From contig CM049322.1 of the NCBI GenBank assembly GCA_026874595.1, positions 29,203,340 to 29,267,339 of the forward strand: a stretch of DNA of 64,000 nt, written 5' to 3'. Below the pieces are notes generated by a model. The model had not been told where the DNA came from, ran no database searches, and worked only from the letters and a program-made list of their open reading frames with translations. This document shows, piece after piece, positions 1 to 14,699 of the stretch (the stretch's first letter is position 1; the number at the start of each line of letters is the position of its first letter). The translations under genes were made by a program, and so were the position numbers. This stretch comes from Sipunculus nudus. Lineage: Eukaryota; Annelida; Sipuncula; Golfingiida; Sipunculidae.

Positions 1-909
1 GCCCATGAAGCCTATCACTGTTTCAATGATTCCATCTGTCCGTCCTTGTATCCGATGGTAGACGGGCTGTGTCAAGGAAGACCCATGTCTGCCCATGAAG
101 CCTATCACTGTTTCAATGATTCCATCTGTCCGTCCTTGTATCCGATGGTAGACGGGCTGTGTCGAAGAAGACCCATGTCTGCCCGTGAAGCCTATCACTG
201 TTTAAATGATTCCATCTCTCCCCGTCCATGTATCCGATGGTACACTGGCTGTGTCAAAAAAGACCCAAGTCTGCCCATGAAGCCTATCACTGTTTCAATG
301 ATTCCATCTGTCCGTCCTTGTATCCGATGGTAGACGGGCTGTGTCAAGGAAGACCCATGTCTGCCCATGAAGCCTATCACTGTTTAAATGATTCCATCTG
401 TCCGTCCTTGTATCCGATGGTAGACGGGCTGTGTCGAACAAGACCCATGTCTGCCGTGAAGCCTATCACTGTTTAAATGATTCAATCTGTCCGTCCTTGT
501 ATCAGATTGTAGACGGGCTGTGTCGAAGAAGATCCATGTCTGCCCGTGAAGCCTATCACTGTTTAAATAATTCCACCTGTTCGTCCTTGTATCCGATGGA
601 AGACGGGCTGTGTCGAAGAAGACCCATGTCTGCCCGTGAAGCCTATCACTGTTTAAATGATTCCATCTCTCCCCGTCCATGTATATATCCGATGGTAGAC
701 GGGCTGTGTCAAAAAAGACCCAAGTCTGCCCATGAAGCCTATCACTGTTTAAATGATTCCATCTGTCCGTCCATGTATCCGATGGTAGACGGGCTGTGTC
801 TTAGAAGACCTATGTCTGCCCGTGAAGCCTATCACTGTTTAAATGATTCCATCTGTCCGTCAATGTATCCGATGGTAGACGGGCTGTGTCAAAGAAGACC
901 CATGTCTGC

Positions 910-2654
910 CCGTGAAGCCTATCACTGTTTCAATGATTCCATCTCTCCCCGTCCATGTATCCGATGGTAGACGGGCTGTGTCGAAGAAGACCCATGTCTG
1001 CCCGTGAAGCCTATCACTGTTTAAATGATTCCATCTCACCCCGTCCATGTATCCGATGGTAGACGGGCTGTGCCAAAGACGACCAATGTCTGCCCATGAA
1101 GCCTATCACTGTTTCAATGATTCCATCTGTCCGTCCTTGTATCCGATGGTAGACGGGCTGTGTCAAAGAAGACCCATGTCTGCCCGTGAAGCCTATCACT
1201 GTTTAAATGATTCCATCTGTCCGTCCATGTATCCGATGGTAGACGGGCTGTGTCAAAGAAGACCCATGTCTGCCCGTGAAGCCTATCACTGTTTCAATAA
1301 TTCCATCTCTCCCCGTCCATGTATCCGATGGTAGACGGGCTGTGTCGAAGAAGACCCATGTCTGCCCGTGAAGCCTTTCACTGTTTAAATGATTCCATCT
1401 CACCCCGTCCATGTATCCGATGGTACACGGGCTGTGTCAAAAAAGACCCAAGTCTGCCCATGAAGCCTATCACTGTTTCAATGATTCCATCTGTCCGTTC
1501 TTGTATCCGATGGTAGACGGGCTGTGTCGAAGAAGACCCATGTCTGCCCGTGAAGCCTATCACTGTTTAAATGATTCCATCTCTCCCCGTCCATGTATCC
1601 GATGGTAGACGGGCTGTGTCAAAGAAGACCAATGTCTGCCCATGAAGCCTATCACTGTTTCAATGATTCCATCTGTCCGTCCTTGTATCCGATGGTAGAC
1701 GGGCTGTGTCGAAGAAGACCCATGTCTGCCCGTGAAGCCTATCACTATTTAAATGATCCCATCTGTCCGTCCTTGTATCCGATGGTAGACGGGCTGTGTC
1801 AAAGGAGACCCATGTCTGTCGTGAAGCCTATCACTGTTTCAATGATTCCATCTCTCCCCGTCCATGTATCCGATGGTAGACGGGCTGTGTCGAAGAAGAC
1901 CCATGTCTGCCCGTGAAGCCTATCACTGTTTAAATGATTCCATCTCACCCCGTCCATGTATCCGATGGTAGACGGGCTGTGCCAAAGAAGACCAATGTCT
2001 GCCCATGAAGCCTATCACTGTTTCAATGATTCCATCTGTCCGTCCTTGTATCCGATGGTAGACGGGCTGTGTCAAAGAAGACCCATGTCTGCCCGTGAAG
2101 CCTATCACTGTTTAAATGATTCCATCTGTCCGTCCATGTATCCGATGGTAGACGGGCTGTGTCAAAGAAGACCCATGTCTGCCCGTGAAGCCTATCACTG
2201 TTTCAATAATTCCATCTCTCCCCGTCCATGTATCCGATGGTAGACGGGCTGTGTCGAAGAAGACCCATGTCTGCCCGTGAAGCCTTTCACTGTTTAAATG
2301 ATTCCATCTCACCCCGTCCATGTATCCGATGGTACACGGGCTGTGTCAAAAAAGACCCAAGTCTGCCCATGAAGCCTATCACTGTTTCAATGATTCCATC
2401 TGTCCGTTCTTGTATCCGATGGTAGACGGGCTGTGTCGAAGAAGACCCATGTCTGCCCGTGAAGCCTATCACTGTTTAAATGATTCCATCTCTCCCCGTC
2501 CATGTATCCGATGGTAGACGGGCTGTGTCAAAGAAGACCAATGTCTGCCCATGAAGCCTATCACTGTTTCAATGATTCCATCTGTCCGTCCTTGTATCCG
2601 ATGGTAGACGGGCTGTGTCGAAGAAGACCCATGTCTGCCCGTGAAGCCTATCAC
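910..2654. repeat. Higher-order repeat, 909-bp period, two tandem copies
   Basis: The order of monomer variants from about 910 to 1,745 recurs from about 1,819 to 2,654 with a constant 909-bp offset (matching landmarks at 1,047/1,956, 1,319/2,228, 1,411/2,320 and 1,593/2,502). Both include the rare CTCACCCCGTCC and GCCTTTCACTG variants in the same order. The copies diverge just after this point, where one has the CTATTTAAATGATCCC monomer. Confidence 0.85.
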
Positions 2655-3959
2655 TGTTTAAATGATTCCATCTCCCCGTCCATGTATCCGATGGTAGACG
2701 GGCTGTGTCAAAGAAGACCCATGTCTGCCCATGAAGCCTATCACTGTTTCAATGATTCCATCTGTCCGTCCTTGTATCCGATGGTAGACGGGCTGTGTCG
2801 AACAAGACCCATGTCTGCCGTGAAGCCTTTCACTGTTTAAATGATTCAATCTGTCCGTCCTTGTATCAGATGGTAGACGGGCTGTGTCGAAGAAGATCCA
2901 TGTCTGCCCGTGAAGCCTATCACTGTTTAAATAATTCCACCTGTTCGTCCTTATATCCGATGGAAGACGGGCTGTGTCGAAGAAGACCCATGTCTGCCCG
3001 TGAAGCCTATCACTGTTTAAATGATTCCATCTCTCCCCGTCCATGTATCCGATGGTAGACGGGCTGTGTCAAAAAAGACCCAAGTCTGCCCATGAAGCCT
3101 ATCACTGTTTTAATGATTCCATCTGTCCGTCTTTGTATCCGATAGTAGACGGGCTGTGTCGAAGAAGACCCATGTCTGCCCGTGAAGCCTATCACTGTTT
3201 AAATGATTCCATCTGTCCGTCCATGTATCCGATGGTAGACGGGCTGTGTCAAAGAAGACCCATGTCTGCCCATGAAGCCTATCACTGTTTAAATGATTCC
3301 ATCTGTCCGTCCTTGTATCCGATGGTAGACGGGCTGTGTCAAAGGAGACCCATGTCTGCCCGTGGAGCCTATCACTGTTTAAATGATTCCATCTCTCCCA
3401 ATCCATGTATCCGATGGTACACGGGCTGTGTCAAAAAAGACCCAAGTCTGCCCATGAAGCCTATCACTGTTTCAATGATTCCATCTGTCCGTTCTTGTAT
3501 ACGATGGTAGACGGGCTGTGTCGAAGAAGACCCATGTCTGCCCGTGAAGCCTATCACTGTTTAAATGATTCCATCTCTCCCCGTCCATGTATCCGATGGT
3601 AGACGGGCTGTGTCAAAGAAGACCCATGTCTGCCCATGAAGCCTATCACTGTTTAAATGATTCCATCTGTCCGTCCTTGTATCCGATGGTAGACGGGCTG
3701 TGTCGAACAAGACCCATGTCTGCCCGTGAAGCCTATCACTGTTTAAATGATTCCATCTCTCCCCGTCCATGTATCCGATGGTAGACGGGCTGTGTCAAAG
3801 AAGACCAATGTCTGCCCATGAAGCCTATCACTGTTTCAATGATTCCATCTGTCCGTCCTTGTATCCGATGGTAGACGGGCTGTGTCGAAGAAGACCCATG
3901 TCTGCCCGTGAAGCCTATCACTATTTAAATGATCCCATCTGTCCGTCCTTGTATCCGAT

Positions 3960-5510
3960 GGTAGACGGGCTGTGTCAAAGGAGACCCATGTCTGTCGTGA
4001 AGCCTATCACTGTTTAAATGATTAAATCTGTCCGTCCTTGTATCCGACGGTAGACGGGCTGTGTCGAAGAAGACCCAAGTCTGCCCGTTAAGCCTATCAC
4101 TGTTTAAATGATTCCATCTCCCCGTCCATGTATCCGATGGTAGACGGGCTGTGTCAAAGAAGACCCATGTCTGCCCGTGAAGCCTATCACTGTTTCAATG
4201 ATTCCATCTGTCCGTCCTTGTATCCGATGGTAGACGGGCTGTGTCAAAGAAGACCCATGTCTGCCGTGAAGCCTTTCACTGTTTAAATGATTCAATCTGT
4301 CCGTCCTTGTATCAGATGGTAGACGGGCTGTGTCGAAGAAGCTCCATGTCTGCCCGTGGAGCCTATCACTGTTTAAATAATTCCACCTGTTCGTCCTTAT
4401 ATCCGATGGAAGACGGGCTGTGTCGAAGAAGACCCATGTCTGCCCGTGAAGCCTATCACTGTTTAAATGATTCCATCTCTCCCCGTCCATGTATCCGATG
4501 GTAGACGGGCTGTGTCAAAAAAGACCCAAGTCTGCCCATGAAGCCTATCACTGTTTCAATGATTCCATCTGTCCGTCCTTGTATCCGATAGTAGACGGGC
4601 TGTGTCGAAGAAGACCCATGTCTGCCCGTGAAGCCTATCACTGTTTAAATGATTCCATCTGTCCGTCCATGTATCCGATGGTAGACGGGCTGTGTCAAAG
4701 AAGACCCATGTCTGCCCATGAAGCCTATCACTGTTTAAATGATTCCATCTGTCCGTCCTTGTATCCGATGGTAGACGGGCTGTGTCAAAGGAGACCCATG
4801 TCTGTCGTGAAGCCTATCACTGTTTAAATGATTAAATCTGTCCGTCCTTGTATCCGACGGTAGACGGGCTGTGTCGAAGAAGACCCAAGTCTGCCCGTTA
4901 AGCCTATCACTGTTTAAATGATTCCATCTCCCCGTCCATGTATCCGATGGTAGACGGGCTGTGTCAAAGAAGACCCATGTCTGCCCGTGAAGCCTATCAC
5001 TGTTTCAATGATTCCATCTGTCCGTCCTTGTATCCGATGGTAGACGGGCTGTGTCAAAGAAGACCCATGTCTGCCGTGAAGCCTTTCACTGTTTAAATGA
5101 TTCAATCTGTCCGTCCTTGTATCAGATGGTAGACGGGCTGTGTCGAAGAAGCTCCATGTCTGCCCGTGGAGCCTATCACTGTTTAAATAATTCCACCTGT
5201 TCGTCCTTATATCCGATGGAAGACGGGCTGTGTCGAAGAAGACCCATGTCTGCCCGTGAAGCCTATCACTGTTTAAATGATTCCATCTCTCCCCGTCCAT
5301 GTATCCGATGGTAGACGGGCTGTGTCAAAAAAGACCCAAGTCTGCCCATGAAGCCTATCACTGTTTCAATGATTCCATCTGTCCGTCCTTGTATCCGATA
5401 GTAGACGGGCTGTGTCGAAGAAGACCCATGTCTGCCCGTGAAGCCTATCACTGTTTAAATGATTCCATCTGTCCGTCCATGTATCCGATGGTAGACGGGC
5501 TGTGTCAAAG
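3960..5510. repeat. Higher-order repeat, 810-bp period, two tandem copies plus a partial third
   Basis: Landmarks at 4,104/4,914, 4,241/5,051, 4,456/5,266 and 4,489/5,299 share an 810-bp offset, equal to nine monomers. Both copies contain the unusual GAAGCTCC monomer and the TCTGTCGTGAAG junction. A shortened third copy follows at an offset of about 722 bp (5,636-6,170). Confidence 0.85.
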
Positions 5511-6474
5511 AAGGCCCATGTCTACCCGCGAAGCCTATCACTGTTTAAATGATTCCATCTGTCCGTCCTTGTATCCGATGGGTAGACGGGCTGTGTCGAA
5601 GAAGACCCATGTCTTCCCATGAAGCCTATCACTGTTTAAATGATTCCATCTGTCCGTCCTTGTATCCGATGGTAGACGGGCTGTGTCAAAGAAGACCCAT
5701 GTCTGCCCGTGAAGCCTATCACTGTTTCAATGATTCCATCTGTCCGTCCTTGTATCCGATGGTAGACGGGCTGTGTCAAAGAAGACCCATGTCTGCCGTG
5801 AAGCCTTTCACTGTTTAAATGATTCAATCTGTCCGTCCTTGTATCAGATGGTAGACGGGCTCTGTCGAAGAAGCTCCATGTCTGCCCGTGAAGCCTATCA
5901 CTGTTTAAATAATTCCACCTGTTCGTCCTTATATCCGATGGAAGACGGGCTGTGTCGAAGAAGACCCATGTCTGCCCGTGAAGCCTATCACTGTTTAAAT
6001 GATTCCATCTCTCCCCGTCCATGTATCCGATGGTAGACGGGCTGTGTCAAAAAAGACCCAAGTCTGCCCATGAAGCCTATCAATGTTTCAATGATTCCAT
6101 CTGTCCGTCCTTGTATCCGATAGTAGACGGGCTGTGTCGAAGAAGACCCATGTCTGCCCGTGAAGCCTATCACTGTTTAAATGATTCCATCTGTCCGTCC
6201 ATGTATCCGATGGTAGACGGGCTGTGTCAAAGGAGACCCATGTCTGCCCGTGGAGCCTATCACTGTTTAAATGATTCCATCTCTCCCCGTCCATGTATCC
6301 GATGGTACACGGGCTGTGTCAAAAAAGACCCAAGTCTGCCCATGAAGCCTATCACTGTTTCAATGATTCCATCTGTCCGTTCTTGTATACGATGGTAGAC
6401 GGGCTGTGTCGAAGAAGACCCATGTCTGCCCGTGAAGCCTATCACTGTTTAAATGATTCCAACTCTCCCCGTCC

Positions 6475-8170
6475 ATGTATCCGATGGTAGACGGGCTGTG
6501 TCAAAGAAGACCCATGTCTGCCCATGAAGCCTATCACTGTTTAAATGATTCCATCTGTCCGTCCTTGTATCCGATGGTAGACGGGCTGTGTCGAACAAGA
6601 CCCATGTCTGCCCGTGGAGCCTGTCACTGTTTAAATGATTCCATCTGTCCGTCCTTGTATCCGATGGTAGACCGGCTGTGTGAAAGGAGACCCATGTGTG
6701 CCCGTGGAGCCTATCACTATTTAAATGATTCCATCTGTCCGTCCTTGTATCCCATGGTAGACGGGCTGATTGAAAGGCGACCCATGTGTTCCCGTGGAGC
6801 CTATCAATGTTAAAATGATTCCATCTGTCCGTCCTTGTTTCCGATGGTAGACGGGCTGTGTCGAAGAAGACCCATGTCTGCCCGTGGAGCCTATAACTGT
6901 TTAAATGATTCCATCTCCCCGTCCATGTATCCGATGGTAGACGGGCTGTGTCAAAGAAGACCCATGTCTGCCCATGAAGCCTATCACTGTTTCAATGATT
7001 CCATCTGTCCGTCCTTGTATCCGATGGTAGACGGGCTGTGTCGAACAAGACCCATGTCTGCCGTGAAGCCTTTCACTGTTTAAATGATTCAATCTGTCCG
7101 TCCTTGTATCAGATGGTAGACGGGCTGTGTCAAAGAAGATCCATGTCTGCCCGTGAAGCCTATCACTGTTTAAATAATTCCACCTGTTCGTCCATGTATC
7201 CGATGGTAGACGGGCTGTGTCAAAGAAGACCCATGTCTGCCCATGAAGCCTATCACTGTTTAAATGATTCCATCTGTCCGTCCTTGTATCCGATGGTAGA
7301 CGGGCTGTGTCAAAGGAGACCCATGTCTGCCCGTGGAGCCTATCACTGTTTAAATGATTCCATCTCTCCCCGTCCATGTATCCGATGGTATAGGGCTGTG
7401 TCAAAAAAGACCCAAGTCTGCCCATGAAGCCTATCACTGTTTCAAGATTCCATCTGTCCGTTCTTGTATACGATGGTAGACGGGCTGTGTCGAAGAAGAC
7501 CCATGTCTGCCCGTGAAGCCTATCACTGTTTAAATGATTCCATCTGTCCGTCCTTGTATCCGATGGTAGACGGGCTGTGTCGAACAAGACCCATGTCTGC
7601 CCGTGGAGCCTGTCACTGTTTAAATGATTACATCTGTCCGTCCTTGTATCCGATGGTAGACCGGCTGTGTGAAAGGAGACCCATGTGTGCCCGTCTAGCC
7701 TATCACTGTTTCAATGATTCCATCTGTCCGTCCTTGTATCCGATGGTAGACGGGCTGATTGAAAGGCGACCCATGTGTGCCCGTGGAGCCTATCAATGTT
7801 AAAATGATTCCATCTGTCCGTCCTTGTTTCCGATGATAGACGGGCTGTGTCGAAGAAGACCCATGTCTGCCCGTGGAGCCTATAACTGTTTAAATGATTC
7901 CATCTCCCCGTCCATGTATCCGATGGTAGACGGGCTGTGTCAAAGAAGACCCATGTCTGCCCATGAAGCCTATCACTGTTTCAATGATTCCATCTGTCCG
8001 TCCTTGTATCCGATGGTAGACGGGCTGTGTCGAACAAGACCCATGTCTGCCGTGAAGCCTTTCACTGTTTAAATGATTCAATCTGTCCGTCCTTGTATCA
8101 GATGGTAGACGGGCTGTGTCGAAGAAGATCCATGTCTGCCCGTGAAGCCTATCACTGTTTAAATAATTCC
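6475..8170. repeat. Higher-order repeat, 989-bp period
   Basis: Landmarks at 6,475/7,464, 6,835/7,824 and 7,038/8,027 are offset by 989 bp. They include the distinctive monomers with GTAGACCGGCTGTGTGAAAG, CTGATTGAAAGGCGACC and TATCAATGTTAAAATG. A related block follows at about 8,905-9,250, offset 1,081 bp. Confidence 0.8.
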
Positions 8171-9445
8171 ACCTGTTCGTCCTTATATCCGATGGAAGAC
8201 GGGCTGTGTCAAAGAAGACCCATGTCTGCCCGTGGAGCCTATCACTGTTTCAATGATTCCATCTCTCCCCGTCCATGTATCCGATGGTAGACGGGCTGTG
8301 TCGAAGGAGACCCATGTCTGCCCGTGAAGCCTATCACTGTTTAAATGATTCCATCTCTCCCCGTCCATGTATCCGATGGTACACGGGCTGTGTCAAAAAA
8401 GACCCAAGTCTGCCCATGAAGCCTATCACTGTTTCAATAATCCTCTGTCCGTCCTTGTATCCGATGGTAGACGGGCTGTGTCAAAGAAGACCCATGTCTG
8501 CCCATGAAGCCTATCACTGTTTAAATGATTCCATCTGTCCGTCCTTGTATCCGATGGTAGACGGGCTGTGTCAAAGGAGACCCATGTCTGCCCATGAAGC
8601 CTATCACTGTTTAAATGATTCCATCTGTCCGTCCTTGTATCCGATGGTAGACGGGCTGATTGAAAGGCGACCCATGTGTGCCCGTGGAGCCTATCAATGT
8701 TAAAATGATTCCATCTGTCCGTCCTTGTATCCGATGGTAGACGGGCTGTGTCGAACAAGACCCATGTCTGCCCGTGGAGCCTGTCACTGTTTAAATGATT
8801 ACATCTGTCCGTCCTTGTATCCGATGGTAGACGGGCTGATTGAAAGGCGACCCATGTGTGCCCGTGGAGCCTATCAATGTTAAAATGATTCCATCTGTCC
8901 GTCCTTGTTTCCGATGGTAGACGGGCTGTGTCGAAGAAGACCCATGTCTGCCCGTGGAGCCTATAACTGTTTAAATGATTCCATCTCCCCGTCCATGTAT
9001 CCGATGGTAGACGGGCTGTGTCAAAGAAGACCCATGTCTGCCCATGAAGCCTATCACTGTTTCAATGATTCCATCTGTCCGTCCTTGTATCCGAATGTAG
9101 ACGGGCTGTGTCGAACAAGACCCATGTCTGCCGTGAAGCCTTTCACTGTTTAAATGATTCAATCTGTCCGTCCTTGTATCAGATGGTAGACGGGCTGTGT
9201 CGAAGAAGATCCATGTCTGCCCGTGAAGCCTATCACTGTTTAAATAATTCCACCTGTTCGTCCTTATATCCGATGGAAGACGGGCTGTGTCAAAGAAGAC
9301 CCATGTCTGCCCATGAAGCCTATCACTGTTTAAATGATTCCATCTGTCCGTCCTTGTATCCGATGGTAGACGGGCTGTGTCAAAGGAGACCCATGTCTGC
9401 CCGTGGAGCCTATCACTGTTTCAATGATTCCATCTCTCCCCGTCC

Positions 9446-12400
9446 ATGTATCCGATGGTAGACGGGCTGTGTCGAAGGAGACCCATGTCTGCCCGTGAAG
9501 CCTATCACTGTTTAAATGATTCCATCTCTCCCCGTCCATGTATCCGATGGTACACGGGCTGTGTCAAAAAAGACCCAAGTCTGCCCATGAAGCCTATCAC
9601 TGTTTCAATAATCCTCTGTCCGTCCTTGTATCCGATGGTAGACGGGCTGTGTCAAAGAAGACCCATGTCTGCCCATGAAGCCTATCACTGTTTAAATGAT
9701 TCCATCTGTCCGTCCTTGTATCCGATGGTAGACGGGCTGTGTCGAACAAGACCCATGTCTGCCGTGAAGCCTATCACTGTTTAATTGATTCAATCTGTCC
9801 GTCCTTGTATCAGATGGCAGACGGGCTGTGTCGAGGAAGATCCATGTCTGCCCGTGAAGCCTATCACTGTTTAAATAATTCCACCTGTTCGTCCTTGTAT
9901 CCGATGGAAGACGGGCTGTGTCGAAGAAGACCCATGTCTGCCTGTGAAGCCTATCACTGTTTAAATGATTCCATCTCTCCCCGTCTATGTATATATCCGA
10001 TGGTAGACGGGCTGTGTCAAAAAAGACCCAAGTCTGCCCATGAAGCCTATCACTGTTTCAGTGATTCCATCTGTCCGTCCTTGTATCCGATGGTAGACGG
10101 GCTGTGTCGAACAAGACCCATGTCTGCCCGTGAAGCCTATCACTGTTTAAATGATTCCATCTGTCCGTCCATGTATCCGATGGTAGACGGGCTGTGTCAA
10201 AGAAGACCCATGTCTACCCGTGAAGCCTATCACTGTTTAAATGATTCCATCTGTCCGTTCTTGTATACGATGGTAGACGGGCTGTGTCAAAGAAGACCAA
10301 TGTCTGCCCATGAAGCCTATCACTGTTTCAATGATTCCATCTGTCCGTTCTTGTATCCGATGGTAGACGGGCTGTGTCAAAGGAGACCCATGTCTGCCCG
10401 TGAAGCCTATCACTGTTTCAATGATTCCATCTCTCCCCGTCCATGTATCCGATGGTAGACGGGCTGTGTTGAAGAAGACCCATGTCTGCCCGTGAAGCCT
10501 ATCACTGTTTAAATGATTCCATCTCTCCCCGTCCATGTATCCGATGGTACACGGGCTGTGTCAAAAAAGACACAAGTCTGCCCATGAAGCCTATCACTGT
10601 TTCAATGATTCCATCTGTCCGTTCTTGTATACGATGGTAGACGGGCTGTGTCGAAGAAGACCCATGTCTGCCCATGAAGCCTATCACTGTTTAAATGATT
10701 TCATCTCTCCCCGTCCATGTATCCGATGGTAGACGGGCTGTGTCAAAGAAGACCCATGTCTGCCCATGAAGCCTATCACTGTTTCAATGATTCCATCTGT
10801 CCTTCCTTGTATCCGATGGTAGACGGGCTGTGTCGAAGAAGACACATGTCTGCCCGTGAAGCCTATCACTGTTTAAATGATTCCATCTGTCCGTCCTTGT
10901 ATCCGATGGTAGACGGGCTGTGTCGAAGAAGACCCATGTCTGCCCGTGAAGCCTATCACTATTTAAATGATCCCATCTGTCCGTCCATGTATCCGATGGT
11001 AGACGGGCTGATTGAAAGGAGACCCATGTCTGCCGTGAAGCCTATCACTGTTTAAATGATTAAATCTGTCCGTCCTTGTATCCGACGGTAGACGGGCTGT
11101 GTCGAAGAAGACCCAAGTCTGCCCGTTAAGCCTATCACTGTTTAAATAATTCCATCTGTCCGTCCATGTATCCGATGGTAGACGGGCTGTGTCGAAGAAG
11201 GCCCATGTGTGCCCGTGGAGCCTATCACTGTTTCAATGATTCCATCTGTCCGTCCTTGTATCCGATGGTATACGGGCTGTGTCGAAGAAGACCCATGTCT
11301 GCCCTTGAAGCCGATCACTGTGAAAATTATTCTATCTGTCCGTCCTTGTATCCGATGGTAGACGGGCTGTGTCGAAGAAGACCCATGTCTGCCCGTGAAG
11401 CCTATCACTATTTAAATGATCCCATCTGTCCGTCCTTGTATCCGATGGTAGACGGGCTGTGTCAAAGGAGACCCATGTCTGCCGTGAAGCCTATCACTGT
11501 TTAAATGATTAAATCTGTCCGTCCTTGTATCCGATGGTAGACGGGCTGTGTCGAAGAAGACCCAAGTCTGCCCGTAAAGTCTGTCACTGTTTAAATGAAT
11601 CCATCTCTCCCCGTCCATGTATCCGATGGTACACGGGCTGTGTCAAAAAAGACCCAAGTCTGCCCATGAAGTCTATCACTGTTTCAATAATCCTCTGTCC
11701 GTCCTTGTATCCGATGGTAGACGGGCTGTGTCAAAGAAGACCCATGTCTGCCCATGAAGCCTATCACTGTTTAAATGATTCCATCTGTCCGTCCTTGTAT
11801 CCGATGGTAGACGGGCTGTGTCGAACAAGACCCATGTCTTCCGTGAAGCCTATCACTGTTTAATTGATTCAATCTGTCCGTCCTTGTATCAGATGGTAGA
11901 CGGGCTGTGTCGAAGAAGATCCATGTCTGCCCGTGAAGCCTATCACTGTTTAAATAATTCCACCTGTTCGTCCTTGTATCCGATGGAAGACGGGCTGTGT
12001 CGAAGAAGACCCATGTCTGCCTGTGAAGCCTATCACTATTTAAATGATTCAATCTCTCCCCGTCTATGTATATATCCGATGGTAGACGGGCTGTGTCACA
12101 AAAGACCCAAGTCTGCCCATGAAGCCTATCACTGTTTCAATGATTCCATCTGTCCGTCCTTGTATCCGATGGTAGACGGGCTGTGTCGAACAAGACCCAT
12201 GTCTGCCCGTGAAGCCTATCACTGTTTAAATGATTCCATCTGTCCGTCCATGTATCCGATGGTAGACGGGCTGTGTCAAAGAAGACCCATGTCTACCCGT
12301 GAAGCCTATCACTGTTTAAATGATTCCATCTCCCAGTCCATGTATCCGATGGTAGACGGGCTGTGTCAAAGAAGACCAATGTCTGCCCATGAAGCCTATC

Positions 12401-13420
12401 ACTGTTTCAATGATTCCATCTGTCCGTCCTTGTATCCGATGGTAGACGGGCTGTGTCAAAGGAGACCCATGTCTGCCCGTGAAGCCTATCACTGTTTCAA
12501 TGATTCCATCTCTCCCCGTCCATGTATCCGATGGTAGACGGGCTGTGTTGAAGAAGACCCATGTCTGCCCGTGAAGCCTATCACTGTTTAAATGATTCCA
12601 TCTCTCCCCGTCCATGTATCCGATGGTACACGGGCTGTGTCAAAAAAGACCCAAGTCTGCCCATGAAGCCTATCACTGTTTCAATGATTCCATCTGTCCG
12701 TTCTTGTATACGATGGTAGACGGGCTGTGTCGAAGAAGACCCATGTCTGCCCATGAAGCCTATCACTGTTTAAATGATTCCATCTCTCCCCGTCCATGTA
12801 TCCGATGGTAGACGGGCTGTGTCAAAGAAGACCCATGTCTGCCCATGAAGCCTATCACTGTTTCAATGATTCCATCTGTCCTTCCTTGTATCCTATGGTA
12901 GACGGGCTGTGTCGAAGAAGACACATGTCTGCCCGTGAATCCTATCACTGTTTAAATGATTCACTCTGTCCGTCCTTGTATCCGATGGTAGACGGGCTGT
13001 GTCGAAGAAGACCCATGTCTGCCCGTGAAGCCTATCACTATTTAAATAATTCCATCTGTCCGTCCATGTATCCGATGGTAGACGGGCTGATTGAAAGGAG
13101 ACCCATGTCTGCCGTGAAGCCTATCACTGTTTAAATGATTAAATCTGTCCGTCCTTGTATCCGACGGTAGACGGGCTGTGTCGAAGAAGACCCAAGTCTG
13201 CCCGTTAAGCCTATCACTGTTTAAATAATTCCATCTGTCCGTCCATGTATCCGATGGTAGACGGGCTGTGTCGAAGAAGGCCCATGTGTGCCCGTGGAGC
13301 CTATCACTGTTTCAATGATTCCATCTGTCCGTCCTTGTATCCGATGGTATACGGGCTGTGTCGAAGAAGACCCATGTCTGCCCTTGAAGCCGATCACTAT
13401 TTAAATGATCCCATCTGTCC
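9446..13420. repeat. Higher-order repeat, 2,079-bp period, two tandem copies
   Basis: Matching monomer order at 9,446/11,525, 9,739/11,818, 10,502/12,581, 10,717/12,796 and 11,166/13,245 gives a constant 2,079-bp offset over about 2 kb. Much of the same block recurs at about 24,750-26,500, exactly 12,786 bp from the second copy (12,581/25,367; 13,245/26,031). This shows both local duplication and long-range exchange within the array. Confidence 0.85.
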
Positions 13421-14699
13421 GTCCTTGTATCCGATGGTAGACGGGCTGTGTCAAAGGAGACCCAAGTCTGCCCGTAAAGTCTTATTACTGTTTAAATGAA
13501 TCCATCTGTCCGTCCTTGTGTCCGATGGTAGACGGGCTGTGTCGAAGAAGACCCTTGTCTGCCCGTGAAGCCTATCACTGTTTAAATGATTCCATCTGTC
13601 CGTCCATGTATCCGATGGTAGACGGGATTTGTCGGTGAAGACCAATGTCTGCCCATGAAGCCTTTCACTGTTTAAATGATTCCATCTCCTCGTCCATGTA
13701 TCCGATGGGTAGACGGGCTGTGTCGAAGAAGACCCATGTCTGCCCGTGAAGCCTATCACTGTTTAAATGATTCCATCTGTCCGTCCTTGTATCCGATGGT
13801 AGACGGGCTGTGTCAAAGAAGGCCCATGTCTACCCGCGAAGCCTATCACTGTTTAAATGATTCCATCTGTCCGTCCTTGTATCCGATGGGTAGACGGGCT
13901 GTGTCGAAGAAGACCCATGTCTTCCCATGAAGCCTATCACTGTTTAAATGATTCCATCTGTCCGTCCTTGTATCCGATGGTAGACGGGCTGTGTCAAAGG
14001 AGACCCATGTCTGCCGTGAAGCCTATCACTGTTTAAATGATTAAATCTGTTCGTCCTTGTATCCGATGGTAGACGGGCTGTGTCAAAGGAGACCCATGTC
14101 TGCCGTGAAGCCTATCACTGTTTAAATGATTAAATGGTCCGTCCTTGTATCCGATGGTAGACGGGCTGTGTCGAAGAAGACCCAAGTCTGCCCGTTAAGC
14201 CTATCACTGATTAAATGATTCCATCTGTCCGTCCTTGTGTCCGATGGTAGACGGGCTGTGTCAAAGAAGACCCATGTCTACCCGTTAAGCCTATCACTGT
14301 TTAAATGTTTCCATCTGTCCGTCCATGTATCCGATGGTAGACGGGCTGTGTCGAAGAAGATCCATGTCTGCCCGTGAAGCCTATCACTGTTTAAATAATT
14401 CCACCTGTTCGTCCTTGTATCCGATGGAAGACGGGCTGTGTCGAAGAAGACCCATGTCTGCCCGTGAAGCCTATCACTGTTTCAATGATTCCATCTCTCC
14501 CCGTCCATGTATATATACGATGGTAGTCGGGCTGTGTCAATAAAGACCCAAGTCTGCCCATGAAGCCTATCACTGTTTCAATGATTCCATCTGTCCATCC
14601 TTGTATCCGATGGTAGACGGGCTGTGTCTTAGAAGACCTATGTCTGCCCGTGAAGCCTATCACTGTTTAAATGATTCCAACTGTCCGTCCATGTATCCG